Part shown: positions 22,199 to 34,200 of the stretch, one piece after another
How the letters are laid out: each line of letters begins with the position of its first letter
How positions within the stretch are numbered: position 1 is the stretch's first letter
DNA from: Ligula intestinalis
Lineage: Eukaryota; Platyhelminthes; Cestoda; Diphyllobothriidea; Diphyllobothriidae
Direction of reading: 5' to 3'
Assembly (NCBI GenBank): GCA_036362985.1
Contig: JAYGXS010000004.1
Location: forward strand, 69,703,781-69,767,780
DNA: 64,000 nt
Made by a program: the position numbers and the translations under genes
Notes under the pieces: model-generated
Databases searched by the model: none
Told to the model about the DNA's origin: nothing
The model's input: only the letters and a program-made list of their open reading frames with translations

Positions 22199-25111
22199 TT
22201 CCGAATTTGAGTCGCCCATTTTTTGCTTTCCATTCACGTGGGAATTTACTATCCTATACCATACTCTCGAATCCTCTGCTTTGTTTGTCTGCATTTTTGA
22301 TCACTAGGTCATATCTACAGTACACTGCTACCTTTTTAAATGCACGAAAAAAAGTTATTTTACCTACAACACATCAGCAGTCCAATATTTATCAGACGAG
22401 GCCAATCTCTAGCATTTGCAATTTAATGTCTTCGACAATTCTCCGCAACACACGGAAAAGAACACACAGATTAGGTTGGCAAAGAGGAAACAAACGTAGG
22501 CCTCTACAGGAACTGTCACTTCCAGGTTTCATGTTGACAAATTGCAGATCCCTGTTTAACAAGAGTGTCAAATTATCGGCACTCATTTTGAAAGGAGAAC
22601 ACAAGAACTCTGCACTCATCATCACCCCACAATATTTTTACGCCTATCTTTCGGACAGAAAATCCTTAACCGGCGGTAGAGGTGGTGGAATGGCTGTCTT
22701 CGTTAACCAGCAATGGTGCACAAATTGTAAGTCCTTATTCTCTTATTCAGACGATTTAATAGACGCCATTGCTGAAGTATGCAAGCCTAGATTTTAAGCC
22801 ATTCTAAAGGCATCAATTTTGTCAGTATTTACATTCCTTCCTCTACATGCCAACGTGCTTTAGGCACCTTTTTTGATTTTCTTTCCCAAAAACTTGCTGC
22901 ACTGGCTTGTGAGCATGTTATAATTTTAAGCAGTGATTTCAAATGTGCACATCTCCGTTTCCTTACACTGTTAGGTTTTGACGACTACGTTTGCTGCAAC
23001 ACTCGTGCCGACGCCCCTTTGGATCACATATTGACTAACCATCCCACACTTTTTGTCGTCAAAAGAGAGCACCGTTGGCAGACTCAGATCATTCTGTGTT
23101 ATTGGGCTTGCCAGCCATCTATTTTAGCTCTAACAAAGGGCTGTTAGTAATTCCCGAGAGGAAACTGAGGGTTCGAGACACCTCACCGCATAGTATTTCT
23201 TGCTCCAGACCGTCATATCTGGCAATATTTCTACCCTTCTAGAGTACTCAGGTGTCAAATCATGCTGTAGACATCTCACTAATTTTTAAACAACATTTTT
23301 AACGTCTGCTGTTCTCTTGACACTGGCATGATTAGACCTGACCGAATATCTTCTCCCCACCTAAAATCTTTGAGAAGTCAAAAGGAATTGTTCTATAAAC
23401 TAGGTCTGCGAGATAGACTAAAGGATCTGAATGTCCAGATAAAGCATGAGATTTCCAGGCTGAATGACCTTTTTGTTAGTCAGCTTTTTACTTCTTCTAC
23501 ATCTTCCGCTCCTCTCACTTCCTCCGAAATATGGAAGAGTCTCAAACGTCTCACTGGTCACCGCAATACATTGGCACCTGTTGAAGCTGACCTAGACAGC
23601 TTAAACTCAAACTTCATCCACACTCCCACTGACTCCTATCTCCCGACAAATGATATTTCTTCACCATCAAGTGATTTCTCTCCAGTGCCCGTGGCAACAG
23701 TCCAAGATTCCTGACGGGTGGCGTTCGGTCAAAATCACTCCTATCCCGAAAAAAAACCACTTCAACGGGTCCCATATTCTTTCGCCCAATTGCCTGCTCT
23801 TCTGCACTCCTCATCCCTTGCAGTTTGCGTATAAGGCTAGCCGTAGTACACTAGATGCTGTTGCTCTGGTAGTCCATTCTGTTATTAGAGACTTGGACAA
23901 GGGATGTCGTTCATACGCATGTACCTTTCTCGACTACTCCTCAGCCTTCAACACGATCCCGCGAAATCTTCTTCTTAATAAAACCTCTGCATGCGGCTCT
24001 CCCGGCTGGGCCGTCTCTTGGCTTGGGGAATTTTTTTACTTCCCCCACCCAATTCATTTAGAGCGGGAAGCGAAAATCCACGATCCTTCCCAACAATTGG
24101 GGAGTTCTGCAGGGGTCCATATTATCTCCTTATATTTTTTCCCTCCATACTGATGACATACGATCTCCAAACGCATGCTTGTTTGTCAAATATGCTGACG
24201 ACATGGTTGTCGGCCATGATCTCAAAAGCCAGACCCCTCTTAAAACACCGAAGGATGGACTGGACCATGTCACAGCATGGTCGTCAGAAAATGGCCTTTT
24301 ACTTAATGAGCGGAAGTCAGTCCAGAGTATCTTCAGGCTGCGACCCACCTCCAGTCCTGAAACCATCGATTTTCTGCCCAAAAAGTTATCCTCCTTCCGA
24401 TACCTTGGTGTAAAAATAGCTTCCAACCTCTCATTTACTCTTCATATTGAAGACCTTTTTATTACAATCCGCAAACTTTTATATCATATCCGCTGCTTGC
24501 GTTCTTATCGCACCCCGCAAGCCCTCATCTGGCGTTTCATAGACGCTTGTATCCTCCTTCTCATTGTTCACTGCTCTCCAGCTACCTTTCCAGCACTACT
24601 AAAGGAAGATTGTATTATTATTAAACATAATCTCCGCATGCTCTCTTCAGCTGCCGGATATTCCTATGCTTTTTAGCTGACTTTATAATTCAGCAACATT
24701 TCAAATCGGTCAAAAATTTCCTGGACCGTATTCATAGTGAGGACGCTCACGCTCTCCACTCCGAATTAATGACTGCTAAGTCCTCTCGTACGACGCGCCG
24801 AAACTTCCAACATATGACATGTCGTGCATCGGCCTACCAGAACTCGATACTCATATTCTTAGCACGCTTCCTCACGTTTAAGAAACAGAAGTTGAGAAGC
24901 TGAAGGCCGACCTGATTCCATAACTGATGTGGTAACCATGCCGACTTCTTACTTTGAGTTTTTGTGATCTTTGACCGTTTACTCTTGAGTTTTTGGACCC
25001 CTTAATTTACTTCAGTTCTTGCTCTCCGTGAATGGAGCCATTTTTTTTGCTGAAAGTTTGATATTACCATCAAACTAAAGTTCTCATCCTCGTCATCATC
25101 ATCATCATCAT
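22199..25111 (+). mobile_element. CR1/L2-group LINE nested in PLE-B
   Basis: The plus strand reads an APE-endonuclease start (GFMLTNCRSLFNKSVKLSAL), later linker sequence, RT motifs (PDGWRSVKITPIPKK; CTFLDYSSAFNTIPRNLL) and YADD in VKYADDMVVGHDLKSQ (24185-24226), then the thumb segment FRYLGVKIASNLSFTLHIED. Frames change near 22800, 23715 and 24150, so it is not intact. It ends in an (ATC)n tract (about 25086-25110), typical of LINE tails. PLE-B sequence stops near 22199 (CACATCCTCTTTAAATGC) and resumes at 25111 (TTTTCGTCGCTGCC), marking the insertion. Confidence 0.85.
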
Positions 25112-25229
25112 TTTCGTCGCTGCCGCCCTGACAAACCTTGACTTCACTGACAGCTAACTAACGTATGCCTATAAAATTGTCCCCTCCCCAGCTCCTCTTC
25201 CTTTTTTCATCGCAGTTTCTTACCCCTTG

Positions 25230-25820
25230 CCACCTGACGACTCTTGACAGTTGATTGGTGTTCACCCACTATAATTACCTCCCCCTTCTTTTTGTTGCTG
25301 GTCTTTTCTCTGACGATGGACCACCGTAAGAGTTCGAAAACTCACGATCATAAAACAATTGATCCCCTGTTTGGCAATCCTTCTTAAGTATTCATGCGAA
25401 TACCTGCAACGCGAAAGTTTTTACGCAATTGTGATGGCGAACCTGTACATGTCCGCTCAGCCCTTCACATCTTAGGTAACAAAATTATCGATGCGGCAAG
25501 TCAGGCTATTACCATCTGACTATAACAGCGTGCAGTTATGCATGGATTCGTACTGTCAGTCAGCCGTTGTAGCGGAAAAGAACATAGAATTAACAAAAAA
25601 GTGAATGCGAATTCTAGCCAATCGGCAAATGTGATGCATCAATGAGTAAAAACGTTCGCGTTCCAGGTATTTGCGTCAATACGGAAGTAGGAATACAGAG
25701 AACAAAATCAATTTGTTTTTAAATCTTACAGGAGTCCATTGTCAGAAAAAAGAACAGTTACAAACAGGGGACTAATTATAACAGGTGTGCGCGAATCAGC
25801 CGTCAGGAATTGTGAGGTCG
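25230..25820. repeat. PLE-B palindrome 1 (HHR-like cores on both strands)
   Basis: A plus arm (about 25241-25437) and its inverted copy (about 25620-25810) both contain the PLE-B core and the CGCGTTCCAGGTATTTGC-type segment. The cores are at 25310-25343 (plus) and 25718-25745 (minus). The arms converge on ~180 bp of single-copy-like centre. Confidence 0.7.
25310..25343 (+). ncRNA. Hammerhead-like core of PLE-B (unit at 25.3 kb)
   Basis: CTGACGA then TGGACCACCGTAAGAGTTC and GAAAACTCACG. Both core boxes are present (CTGANGA, GAAA); the upper stem is partly mismatched relative to GGACTC/GAGTTC. Confidence 0.5.
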
Positions 25821-26129
25821 TATAGAGGCAGGATAGTACCATGAAAAGAGGTACTCGTCTACGCCAGAAACAAGACGAGCTGGGAAGTGACTGAAGCCTG
25901 GTCCACGGACGGGAATTTAATCAACCGATGTATTGAATGTCAGCGTACAGAGCCTTGCGCAGTCACGCCCACATGTCCATCACAATTAATTGGCACACAT
26001 CCTCTATAATTGCTCCCATTTTCGTTACTGCCGCCCTAACGAACCTTGACCTCACTGACAGCTTATTAACATATAGATCTACAATTGCTCCCTGCCCCAG
26101 GTCCTATAACTTTTTTCAGCGCAGTTTCT

Positions 26130-26690
26130 TACCCCTTATCACCTGAAGATTAATTAGCTCCTTTTTTGTTGCGGTTTCTCATCCCTGACGATGGACTGCC
26201 GTAAGAGTTCGAAAAGTCAGGATAATAAAGTTATTAATCGCGTGCTTGGCAATCCTCCTTCGGTATTTGCCTGAATACCTGGAACGCGAAAGTTTTTACG
26301 CAGTTGTGATGAGTAAGCTGTACATGTCCACTCAGTCACTCACTTCATAGGTAGCAAAATTACCAATGCGTGGAGTCAGTCCATGACCATCTGACTATTG
26401 CGCCACGTAGTTGCGGATGGATAAGTACAGCCAGTCAGCCGTATTAGCGGAAAAGAGCCTAGAATTACAAAAAGCGAATGCGAATTCCAACCGATTGACA
26501 AATGTGATTCATGAATGGGTAAAAACGTTTGCGTTCCAGGTATTTGCATTTTCGAGCGCCGGATCAAGTTGTTTATCATCCTGAGATTTCGAACTCTTAC
26601 AGGAGTCGATTTAAGAAATAAGAAACAGCAAGAAAATAGAGGCGTACTTATAGTGGATGTACACCAATTAACCGTCAGGATGTGTTAGGT
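26130..26690. repeat. PLE-B palindrome 2
   Basis: Same architecture as the unit about 0.87 kb upstream. The plus arm holds the core at 26185-26218 and the minus arm the degenerate core at 26580-26612, with TGGAACGCGAAAGTTTTTAC facing GTAAAAACGTTTGCGTTCC. Confidence 0.7.
26185..26218 (+). ncRNA. Hammerhead-like core of PLE-B (unit at 26.2 kb)
   Basis: CTGACGA, TGGACTGCCGTAAGAGTTC, GAAAAGTCAGG, followed by ATAATAAAG. Both core boxes are present. It sits 875 bp after the previous plus-strand core. Confidence 0.5.
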
Positions 26691-27530
26691 CGTAAGGAAT
26701 AAGGAAACCACCATGAAAACCAGAACTCGTCTACGCCGGAAATTAGACGAGCCGGAAATTGATTGAAGCCTGGTCCACGGACGAGAATTAAATCAGCCGA
26801 TGTATAGAAATGACGCCAGCGTACAGATCCCTGTGCAGTCACGCCCAGGAGTCCGTTACAGTTAACTGACGCCAATCCTTTTTATTTGCTCCCGGTTTCG
26901 TTGCTGACGCCCTGACGAACCTTAATGCCACTGACGATTCACTGACATTTAACTAACGTACACCTCTAGAGCCGCCCTATCTTCTATCTGACGACCCCTG
27001 GCAGTTGATTGCTGTACATCTACTACAATTAGCCCTTTTTTCTATTCTTTTTATGCGAAAATAAACTCCTGTAAGAGGTAAAAAGCTCAGGGTAGTAAAC
27101 CAATTGATCCAGTGCTCGGCAATACATTCTTCCTTATCCATGAAAGTACCAGGAATACAAACGTTTTCATTCATTTTCGATGCGTAACCTGTACATTTCT
27201 GCTCAGCTACCCATATCGTAGGTAGCAAAACTACCAGTTCGCGTTAATTAGCTGACAAGGTTCTTCAGGGCGACAGCAACTAGAAGATGAATAATTAAAA
27301 ATGAGGTGGGTATGTTAAATCTGACAGACGCCTGAGCGTGAACACACGGGACTATGTAAGGCTCTGCACGCCGGCGCCAACTCGATACATCGGTTGATTG
27401 AGATCTCCTCCGTGAATCAGGCTTCAATCTATTCTCAGCTCATCTTCTTTCCGGCATGGGCAGTTCCCTACCTCGTTGATTGGTAAACACCCACTAGAAT
27501 AAGCTCCCTTGTTATCGCTGTCTTTTATGT

Positions 27531-27570
27531 CTAACGATGGACTCCTACAAGAGTTCGAGGCCTCAGGATA
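27531..27570 (+). ncRNA. Hammerhead-like core of PLE-B (27.5 kb, decayed)
   Basis: CTAACGATGGACTCCTACAA then GAGTTCGAGGCCTCAGG keeps the GGACTC/GAGTTC stem but has lost CTGANGA and GAAA at single positions. Confidence 0.4.
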
Positions 27571-27699
27571 GTAAAAAATCGATCCGGTGCCCCACAATCC
27601 ATCTTCCCTATCAATGCAACTCATTTTATGATATTCCACCATCCTAAATCGACAGTAGCTAAAACTGCCAATAGGGTTCGAAAAATAGTCCTGCAAGAA

Positions 27700-29785
27700 A
27701 CTACAGAAATGGAAAATAGAAAAAAACAGTACGCATCATCTCCTCATGAGTTCGCCCCATTCCTATTTTGTTGAGAGGAAATAAGGCCATTCACTCATCC
27801 AGTTCCCAGCCGGTCACCTAAAACAATACGTTTCCTCTTTCGGTCTTTTTCAGGAACTAACACCTTGCGGAATTAAGGATGAGTTTTGTAGTAAATTTAC
27901 GCTCTGTACAGAATAACGGAGGAACTACTGTTCCTACGGTCTCTTTACTTGGCTACAGAAAGAAGTCTTTAAAGTTTTTGAGGACACATTTAGATAAATT
28001 GTTGCAGTTTACATTTAAAACCAAAAAAGAAGTTTAAAATGACAAATTAAAGGTGTAAATTTTTATATTATTCGTATATATTTAGATTCGTTCAAACATC
28101 CTCAGAAGTCTTCTAAACAGTGAAATATAAAGCATCTGTTTCAGGTTTACAAACATTTGTAGATCGCTTAGTCCAGAGATGCTTTCACCAAGACAAATAA
28201 AAACGCTGATTGACTGAAAAAAGGACAACTTTCAACGGAAAAGTAGGAAGACAGACTCAAAGCAGACTCAAAGCTGGCAATGACCTGGATTCCGGAAAAG
28301 CAGTTTTGTAATTTGGGAGTTAAAGTGTCAACAGAGTTAAGAAAACATTCGCATCGATAACTGCAGATTCACAAATTTTTAGCTAAATCCTCCTTCACAA
28401 CACCTAGCTCAGACTTCGATACGTCTAAGACTGGTAGAAATTATTTCCAAAAAAATGATCGTTCACATAAAACTGAACGACATTTAGACCGTTATTCGGA
28501 CGGAAACCTTGACGGTTTCTTTGCAGTAATGCGTAATAAGCTAACTATTTCAAGTGAGGTTGAGAACATTTAAGGTAAATCCTCTCTCCAAATACCCATC
28601 TCAGATCTCGTGTGAAGCCGAAAACTCAGAATGAAACTATCGTTCCGGAGATCACGTTTCCCCTTCTTTACAGATTTCAGCATGTGTGAGACTGTTGAAA
28701 ACTAGTTTTAAAAATGTTCTTCGGAACTCCTGAGTACACCCAACTGCCGAAAAAGACCAACTGGATTGGTCAGCAGTCAGTGAATTATAGAACCTACACT
28801 CTGTTAAACAAAACTGGCCAACTAACCTGACAGCTTCAACACGAGATTCACAAAATAATCACCCCCAGTGCTCAGTGACAATATCGAAAATAATCGTTTA
28901 CTTAACAGTAAAACCCGCCACAGTTAGGCCACAATTCGGAATGAATCCTTGATAGTATTTTTCAGATACATTTAAGAAGCTAACTCCTTAAAGTGAGTTA
29001 CCCTTCGCTTTAAAATAAAAAGACAATGAAACAGTTCTATTGGTTTCAGCGACTTCATTGACTGAACCGGATTACATAGGCAGATATACGGCGTGAGAGA
29101 CAGTGTTAAAGACTGGCTTATATGTGCAGATATCAAGTAGCCTGTTCTTCCAAGCTGTCCAACATCTCTTATCAACACAGTATGTTAAATAACATGCAAA
29201 TTCTTAAAAAAAAGTGTTTCCGAGTTCACCTTGCATTTACTACTGTTCTGAAAGGACCCCTGGTCAATGCAATGCACATTTTCGCAATAACTCTTAAGCT
29301 CTAATAGACAGACAGAAGAGATTGGCACCCACAGGCTTTTCAGTTAACCGTATAATTCAATTGAACGCTACTGAAAGCCAGCTTCTAGCAAACACCTACA
29401 CCTATGAAAGAACTAACACCGTTTTAGGCACCATCTTATTCATGAAGCCCGTTCTAGGGAAAACGTCTTAGAGCAGATCCCTGCACTGCAATTATAGTCC
29501 TGTGGGACTTGGTCGTTTGTGAAAGAAAAACAGCCCACGGAAGTCCCAACAACTGTTAATTTGCAAAAAAACATTTTGCAGCTGGTCTAAAAAAAGAAGG
29601 AATATCTAGCTGGCGTGCTTAAGCTTCTGCATTTGTAGGTCAAAGTACTCAAGCCAACTGTGACGGACAAATCCCAAAATTTCATTGCACTTTAAGACAA
29701 AAAGGGATTACTTGCGTAGTTCGAGCAAAATATGATCGGATCAAATGCATCTGGCTGATTTGGGAAAATTCCCATTGCTAATACC
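27700..29785. other. Intronic stretch without recognised genes
   Basis: AT-rich, with loosely similar internal segments (for example GATTCACAAA near 28370 and 28850) suggesting an old repeat. No protein family recognised. Confidence 0.45.
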
Positions 29786-29882
29786 AAAGTATAAATTGGC
29801 GAGCATTTGTTTGCTTTCGAACATTTTTCTTCAGGCCTGTTTGTTTATATGGTAATTCAATAAATTAACTATACTATCGCAC

Positions 29883-30262
29883 ATGGTAGACGCAGGCTAC
29901 CACGTGGACGCCAGAGAAGTTTTCCGATTGATCTACAACGTGTCCTCCCCCAGCTATTCAAAATTACTCCGGCAGCGTCTGTTGGCTACATCAGAAGCAA
30001 CTGCCATCAGGCTACGCAGACCGGGACTGCGCGCTCATAAGAAGTTTGTAACAGCGCCGCAGTTACCATGGGCAAAAGTCGCTAACACAACCGCACACGG
30101 CTCATCACCGGCCTCGGAACTGGGTCACCCCAGAGACAAACAAGACCCCAATTCAACCGCGCGCACCTTATCACCTGTTTTGACCGTCGGTCCACCTAGA
30201 CACCGACATTCGACCTCAATTCCTCCCATCCCTACCGGCCCTGACAACGAAAACACTACAAC
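29883..30262 (+). pseudogene. PLE endonuclease C-terminal fragment (PLE-E group)
   Basis: The frame reads MVDAGYHVDAREVFRLIYNV and RQRLLATSEATAIRLRRPGL, the same segment seen at 38258 and 55024. RLLATxEAxAIR probably holds the GIY-YIG catalytic Glu. The reading frame then runs into antisense LINE sequence near 30262, where another insertion begins. Assignment to PLE rather than a LINE tail is by pattern. Confidence 0.6.
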
Positions 30263-31060
30263 TTATCACCCATCTGCGTTAGCGTTGAACTGTAGCAGAG
30301 TAAGGCTAGGCGGCGTGGCCAGGTCAGAGATTTGAGCCTTTGTGTGGAAGACAGGAAGGGTAGGAGGCGTAGGGGCAGGACATCCGGGGCAGGTAAAAGC
30401 GGACGATGAACCGTCAGAGTTGGCGAGGCCACTGCAGCGGAGATGGCAACAACCATTGCAGGCGCTGCAACGTACAGAAGAGTCAAGCGGTCCAGGCAGA
30501 CTTAACAGAAAGATCAGTACCAAGAGGGGTCCAGGGTTAGTCTCAATTACGGCGGCGAGGAGGAGCAGTCGGAACAGCGTGGCCGGGAGGAGCTGCTCTG
30601 TCACCGAAAACACAGGTTAGGAGGAGGGGAAGGTTGATCCGACGTAGGGAGATCGGTGCAGCAGACCTTGGCCGCCGTGAAGGCGGATGAGAACACGACG
30701 GAGACGCGTCTGCTGTGGTTCCCCTCTGATTGCGGCCTCAGAACAACAACTTCCGAGGGTCACTCGCTGTACTTCGGCTCAAATAAGCAGTGGCTACTCA
30801 AAGGCCCTTCGCCAGTACCAAAAGCTGCTCGGCCCGTGCATACCTGACTGCTGTCCCAACTGCGGCGTTTTTCCGCATGACTGTCAGCATCTGTTCGCCT
30901 GCAGTTCCCGGCCAGGCATCCAACTCACCCCTGTGGACATTTGGCTCAAGCCGGCTGAGGTCGCGGCTTTTCTCCGTCCACCAACTTCACCCAGATTTGA
31001 ACTCGGCGGGGACTCCTGATCCAAAAATGGGCTACCAACCAACCAACCAGCGTAGTCTAT
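30262..31060. mobile_element. LINE with inverted 5' part (twin-priming product)
   Basis: The minus strand from 30613 reads a hydrophobic start, ETNPGP, a zinc-finger segment (VRCSACNGCCHLRCSGL, FTCPGC) and the beginning of an endonuclease domain (LTLLQFNANADG), stopping near 30262. The plus strand from about 30640 reads a LINE C-terminus (CCPNCGVFPHDCQHLFACSS, LTPVDIWLKP) and ends in (CAAC)n near 31036-31050. Opposed 5' and 3' parts with the middle missing are what twin priming leaves. The element lies within PLE sequence. Confidence 0.75.
30266..30613 (-). pseudogene. LINE ORF 5' fragment: 2A-like peptide, zinc finger, start of APE domain
   Basis: The frame starts MFSVTEQLLPATLFRLLLLA then AVIETNPGP. 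ETNPGP is the ribosome-skipping 2A core, here after a leucine-rich leader as in some CR1-type LINEs; the usual Asp two places before the Glu is Val, which may reduce activity. A C-x2-C...H-x3-C...C-x2-C finger (about residues 48-80) and the first residues of an APE endonuclease follow. The frame is cut off at the inversion point. Confidence 0.7.
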
Positions 31061-31394
31061 TTATGTAATTACCATAGCGGTTTACAGGCCTGAAAATAAT
31101 TTATTGAAAGCAAACGTATGCTCGCCAATTTATCTTTTTTTCGTATCTGGCTGAGTTTATATTTTTGCAACGTCACTACTGGGTTAGAGAGGGTTTTCAC
31201 AACTATTATCCCTATATGGCTGTTAGCACAAGAAAATATTGGTTTTAAATACTTTTTTATGGTATATGTCAAACTGCGAACTCCAAGTTGATCGGAAGAC
31301 AACGACTGAGAGTCGAGAGAAGCAAAATGGCGAGTTACAGAAATCAGTTCACACGAGGAAGTGATCGCTGGAACAAGATGTATATTGGTTTTGC

Positions 31395-31510
31395 GAGCTC
31401 TATCGTACACAACGGAAGCAGGCAGTCACCTAAATCCACACGGGAGGCAACCATCAGGCGTCAGATAATGAGGCCGAAAAACCCACTACTACCCCAGCAG
31501 CGAACAAGGC
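31395..31510 (+). pseudogene. Short PLE fragment (TIRRQIMRPKNPLL)
   Basis: The plus strand reads STREATIRRQIMRPKNPLLP, matching the strongly conserved segment just upstream of the GIY-YIG domain in PLEs (compare KPKDPLLRQEISG at 4.6 kb). Flanking sequence is not recognisable. Confidence 0.5.
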
Positions 31511-31519
31511 AACAACGTC

Positions 31520-33605
31520 ATAGAAATTGAGCGATTATTCTGAACCTGAAATGCCCGGTACGCCGAACCAGTAAGGAGACTTGACACCAGCCCTCACTTG
31601 GCCACTTATTCGACTGGATCCGGCCACAGAGCTGAAAGGCGCTCGAAGCATGACCTGTTCGAGTCATGATTATCAGTCTATCAACAAACACCATGACCTC
31701 CATACATACGCCTGTTTCCCTCTAACTAAGGCTGTCCCCCTTTCCCTGACCCGCATGCTCGTACCCTATTCCTCCCCTTTGAATGCTGGCCCCTCTCCCG
31801 TGTTTATCCTTGTCACTCGATTGCACATGACTGAATACTGCCCCCAGGCCCCACCCTCATTCAGCCGCTTGGCTTATTAGCACCTTTTCTCACAATACTG
31901 TCGGCTCCTTTGATGCCAGACACAGTCATTTCGACTCCCGGAGATGAAGACCCGTGAAATGACAAGCTGCCTGTTGCCCCCCCCCCCCCGGACTGGAAGG
32001 TGCGATGTCTTTGCGTGATGGTTGATCTCATCTCTAGGGAGACCAACGCACCAGGATGCGCGACACAGAGGGATGCTCTGGCCGACAGGCGCTTTTAAAT
32101 ACCACCGCTTCAGTATCAGCATATTGACGGATAAAGTCTTGAATAAGTAGTTGAAGTATTTTAGACCAATTTTCATCCCATAATCGCTTTGTCTTCTTTT
32201 ATAACGCCAGAATAGCATCACATCTCCGCATTCTGCGCTTTTTGGCTCCGTAGATTGTTAATTGTAGGCTTCTGTAAGTCTAAATTGTAACAAATTGTTT
32301 ATTACGACACTATAAAATAGCAGCCACATGCATGCAGCACTTTGTGTTCAAGTGCATTTAAAAATGAGATACGAAATTTTTTCAATGCACTCACTGGTAT
32401 TTGCAACTGCTATACAAGAACCTGACTACTTACTATTCATATTCAGTACATTAAATCGAACGATTTTTTTATTAGGGCTGGTTATCATTAGTGCCTGTGT
32501 TAAAATGGAGACAAACAAATATTTACGTTTAGCGTCGAATCTGACATACAGCAACGACACATGTTTACTTGTCAGTAGATCGTAGCGGTCGGAGGACTTT
32601 TACAGCAAATATTTACCCGTTTAAATGTACGCTAACCTCCGTTTTTAAGAACCGATACACCTATTTCCAGGTACCGGGTCTATAAAAAGCCTAGGCGCGC
32701 ACTTGAAAGATTTCGCAATAAACACCCCTTCATTTAACTAGCTTTCCGATGCTCCACCGAGGGGTGAAGCATTTGACAAAGTAACAGCTAGTTGTTTGTC
32801 TTCAGAGGGTACTTAACAAGATTCTTAAAACCGCTTCCAACAGAAATGAAGGAAAATCGCCGCGGTAGTTCATCTGGAAGTACACCAGGATGAAAACGAG
32901 GTGTCGGAGAAATCAAACCGGCTTTCATGGACGCCACGTACCCACGGCAGTTATGCCTTCTCCCTCTCACTCACCCGCTCCCACCCCTATCCTCCCCCGC
33001 CCCATGATGTACTTACGCCAGTCGCATTCCCCTCGTCTCCAATCGTCCTGCCAAGTTTTAGCGTCTCTCCGAAAACAGCTTTTCAAGCCGCTGTCGCCAC
33101 CGAGGCGCGAGCGCGCCTACGTGTCCATTGAATTACATACACCTGTGACCAGCTGCCCTGCAAACAGTTCCACTTCGAGAGAGAGAGAGGGGGGCGCGTT
33201 CAACTGGTCTACGAGCAACAAGCGGACTTTGCAAGTACATTCTGGCGTGAACACACACACACACACAGAACGGTCGCGCGAAGCAGGAACAAAGAGAATG
33301 AGAGAGAGGGGGGAGCCGCGGCCGCACTCGTTTATCACTGTGACAATCTGGAAAATGTATCACAGAGGGAGTGAGAGCATTAGAGAGCCGGCCGACGTGG
33401 TGGAACTTGATAAGCTACCGCCCTCAAATGCACTCAGTGGGATCAGCATCGGCCAATGAGACGGGAGAGGGGATGGCCAGAGGACTTCAAACGGCTGAGA
33501 GCGGGACGAAATATTCTGCGGGGGCTTTTCAGTTTGCGCCGCCATTTGCTCCTTCATGTATTCGCATCTACATGCACGCATATCTGCTATTGCATATCCC
33601 CGATC
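31520..33605. other. Intronic stretch with simple repeats
   Basis: Contains a poly-C run (about 31978-31990), an (AC)n microsatellite (33250-33267) and GA-rich tracts (33178-33195, 33297-33314). Overlapping frames at 32890-33680 on both strands reflect low-complexity composition. Confidence 0.5.
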
Positions 33606-33619
33606 TAATACTGGCAAGA

Positions 33620-33800
33620 CTGTGAGCACGTGGCTCAATGGTTGGGACTTTCGCCTCTGAATGGAGAGACCCGAGTTCAAAACTCGAGTGTGGCAACAAT
33701 TTCAGTGGCAACACTGGAGTTAGGTATCACTAGCCGATGACGGCAAGTGAACCAAAAAAGGCCTTCCTAGTATCCCATGCCTTTGCTGGTAATGAAATTC
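33620..33800 (+). mobile_element. tRNA-derived SINE (third type)
   Basis: GTGGCTCAATGGTTGGGAC (A-box region) and CGAGTTCAAAACTCGAGTG (B-box region) lie about 50 bp apart, as in a tRNA head. A body containing GCCGATGACGGC and AAAAAAGGCC follows. The body differs from the main SINE family. Confidence 0.55.
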
Positions 33801-33904
33801 CGTCTATATTCTAGTCGCCTCGCGGTGGTGGCTCGAGTGAGAGCTCTAATGGCAAAATGGACGGACGAATGGATCCTCTGAAAGATCGGTGTACGCATGT
33901 CTGC

Positions 33905-34200
33905 TACATTTTCTTATATACATGTTGGTTGGCCTAATTTGTCTATTTTAAAACAATTTGTATCCCTCTTTATTGATTTGAAGTATAATGAGGTCATGAG
34001 GGCACAGGGTCACAGCGCTAGCGCTGTTTTGAAATCAGTCCGATTTGGCCTATATTTGAAGACTTTTCCCACAGCATTTATCCATGATACCGACAATTAG
34101 AGTCAATTGCGATTATAGATCACTTTTGATATTCCGGTGTTGTGGGATTGTGCGCCTAACGTTATCCTTTTTTAATGAGGATTTGTTTCGCTGAAAAATT
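33905..34200. repeat. Dispersed repeat F, copy 2
   Basis: Shares TTGATATTCCGGTGTTGTG, CACAGGGTCACAGCGC and AGTCCGATTTGGCC with 8927-9200. Non-coding. Confidence 0.65.

Larger units (their letters stand above)
20938..27600 (+). repeat. Tandem array of PLE-B 3'-end units (~0.9 kb period)
   Basis: Endonuclease C-terminal fragments (TSRG/ELAKAWF, INRCIEL, YRALRSH) recur near 21119, 22070, 25876 and 26750, all on the plus strand; the 22070-25876 gap contains a ~2.9 kb LINE. A reversed fragment lies near 27340-27450. Each unit carries hammerhead-like cores on both strands (plus near 21403, 25310, 26185, 27054, 27531; minus near 20938, 21934, 25718, 26580). Units share GCGTTCCAGGTATTTGC, TAGGTAGC and GACAGCTAACTAACGTA. 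No intact PLE gene is present. Confidence 0.75.

Noticed and set aside
32890..33680. Overlapping frames up to 189 residues
   Set aside because: They arise from GA, AC and C-rich simple sequence, with frames on both strands and no domain.
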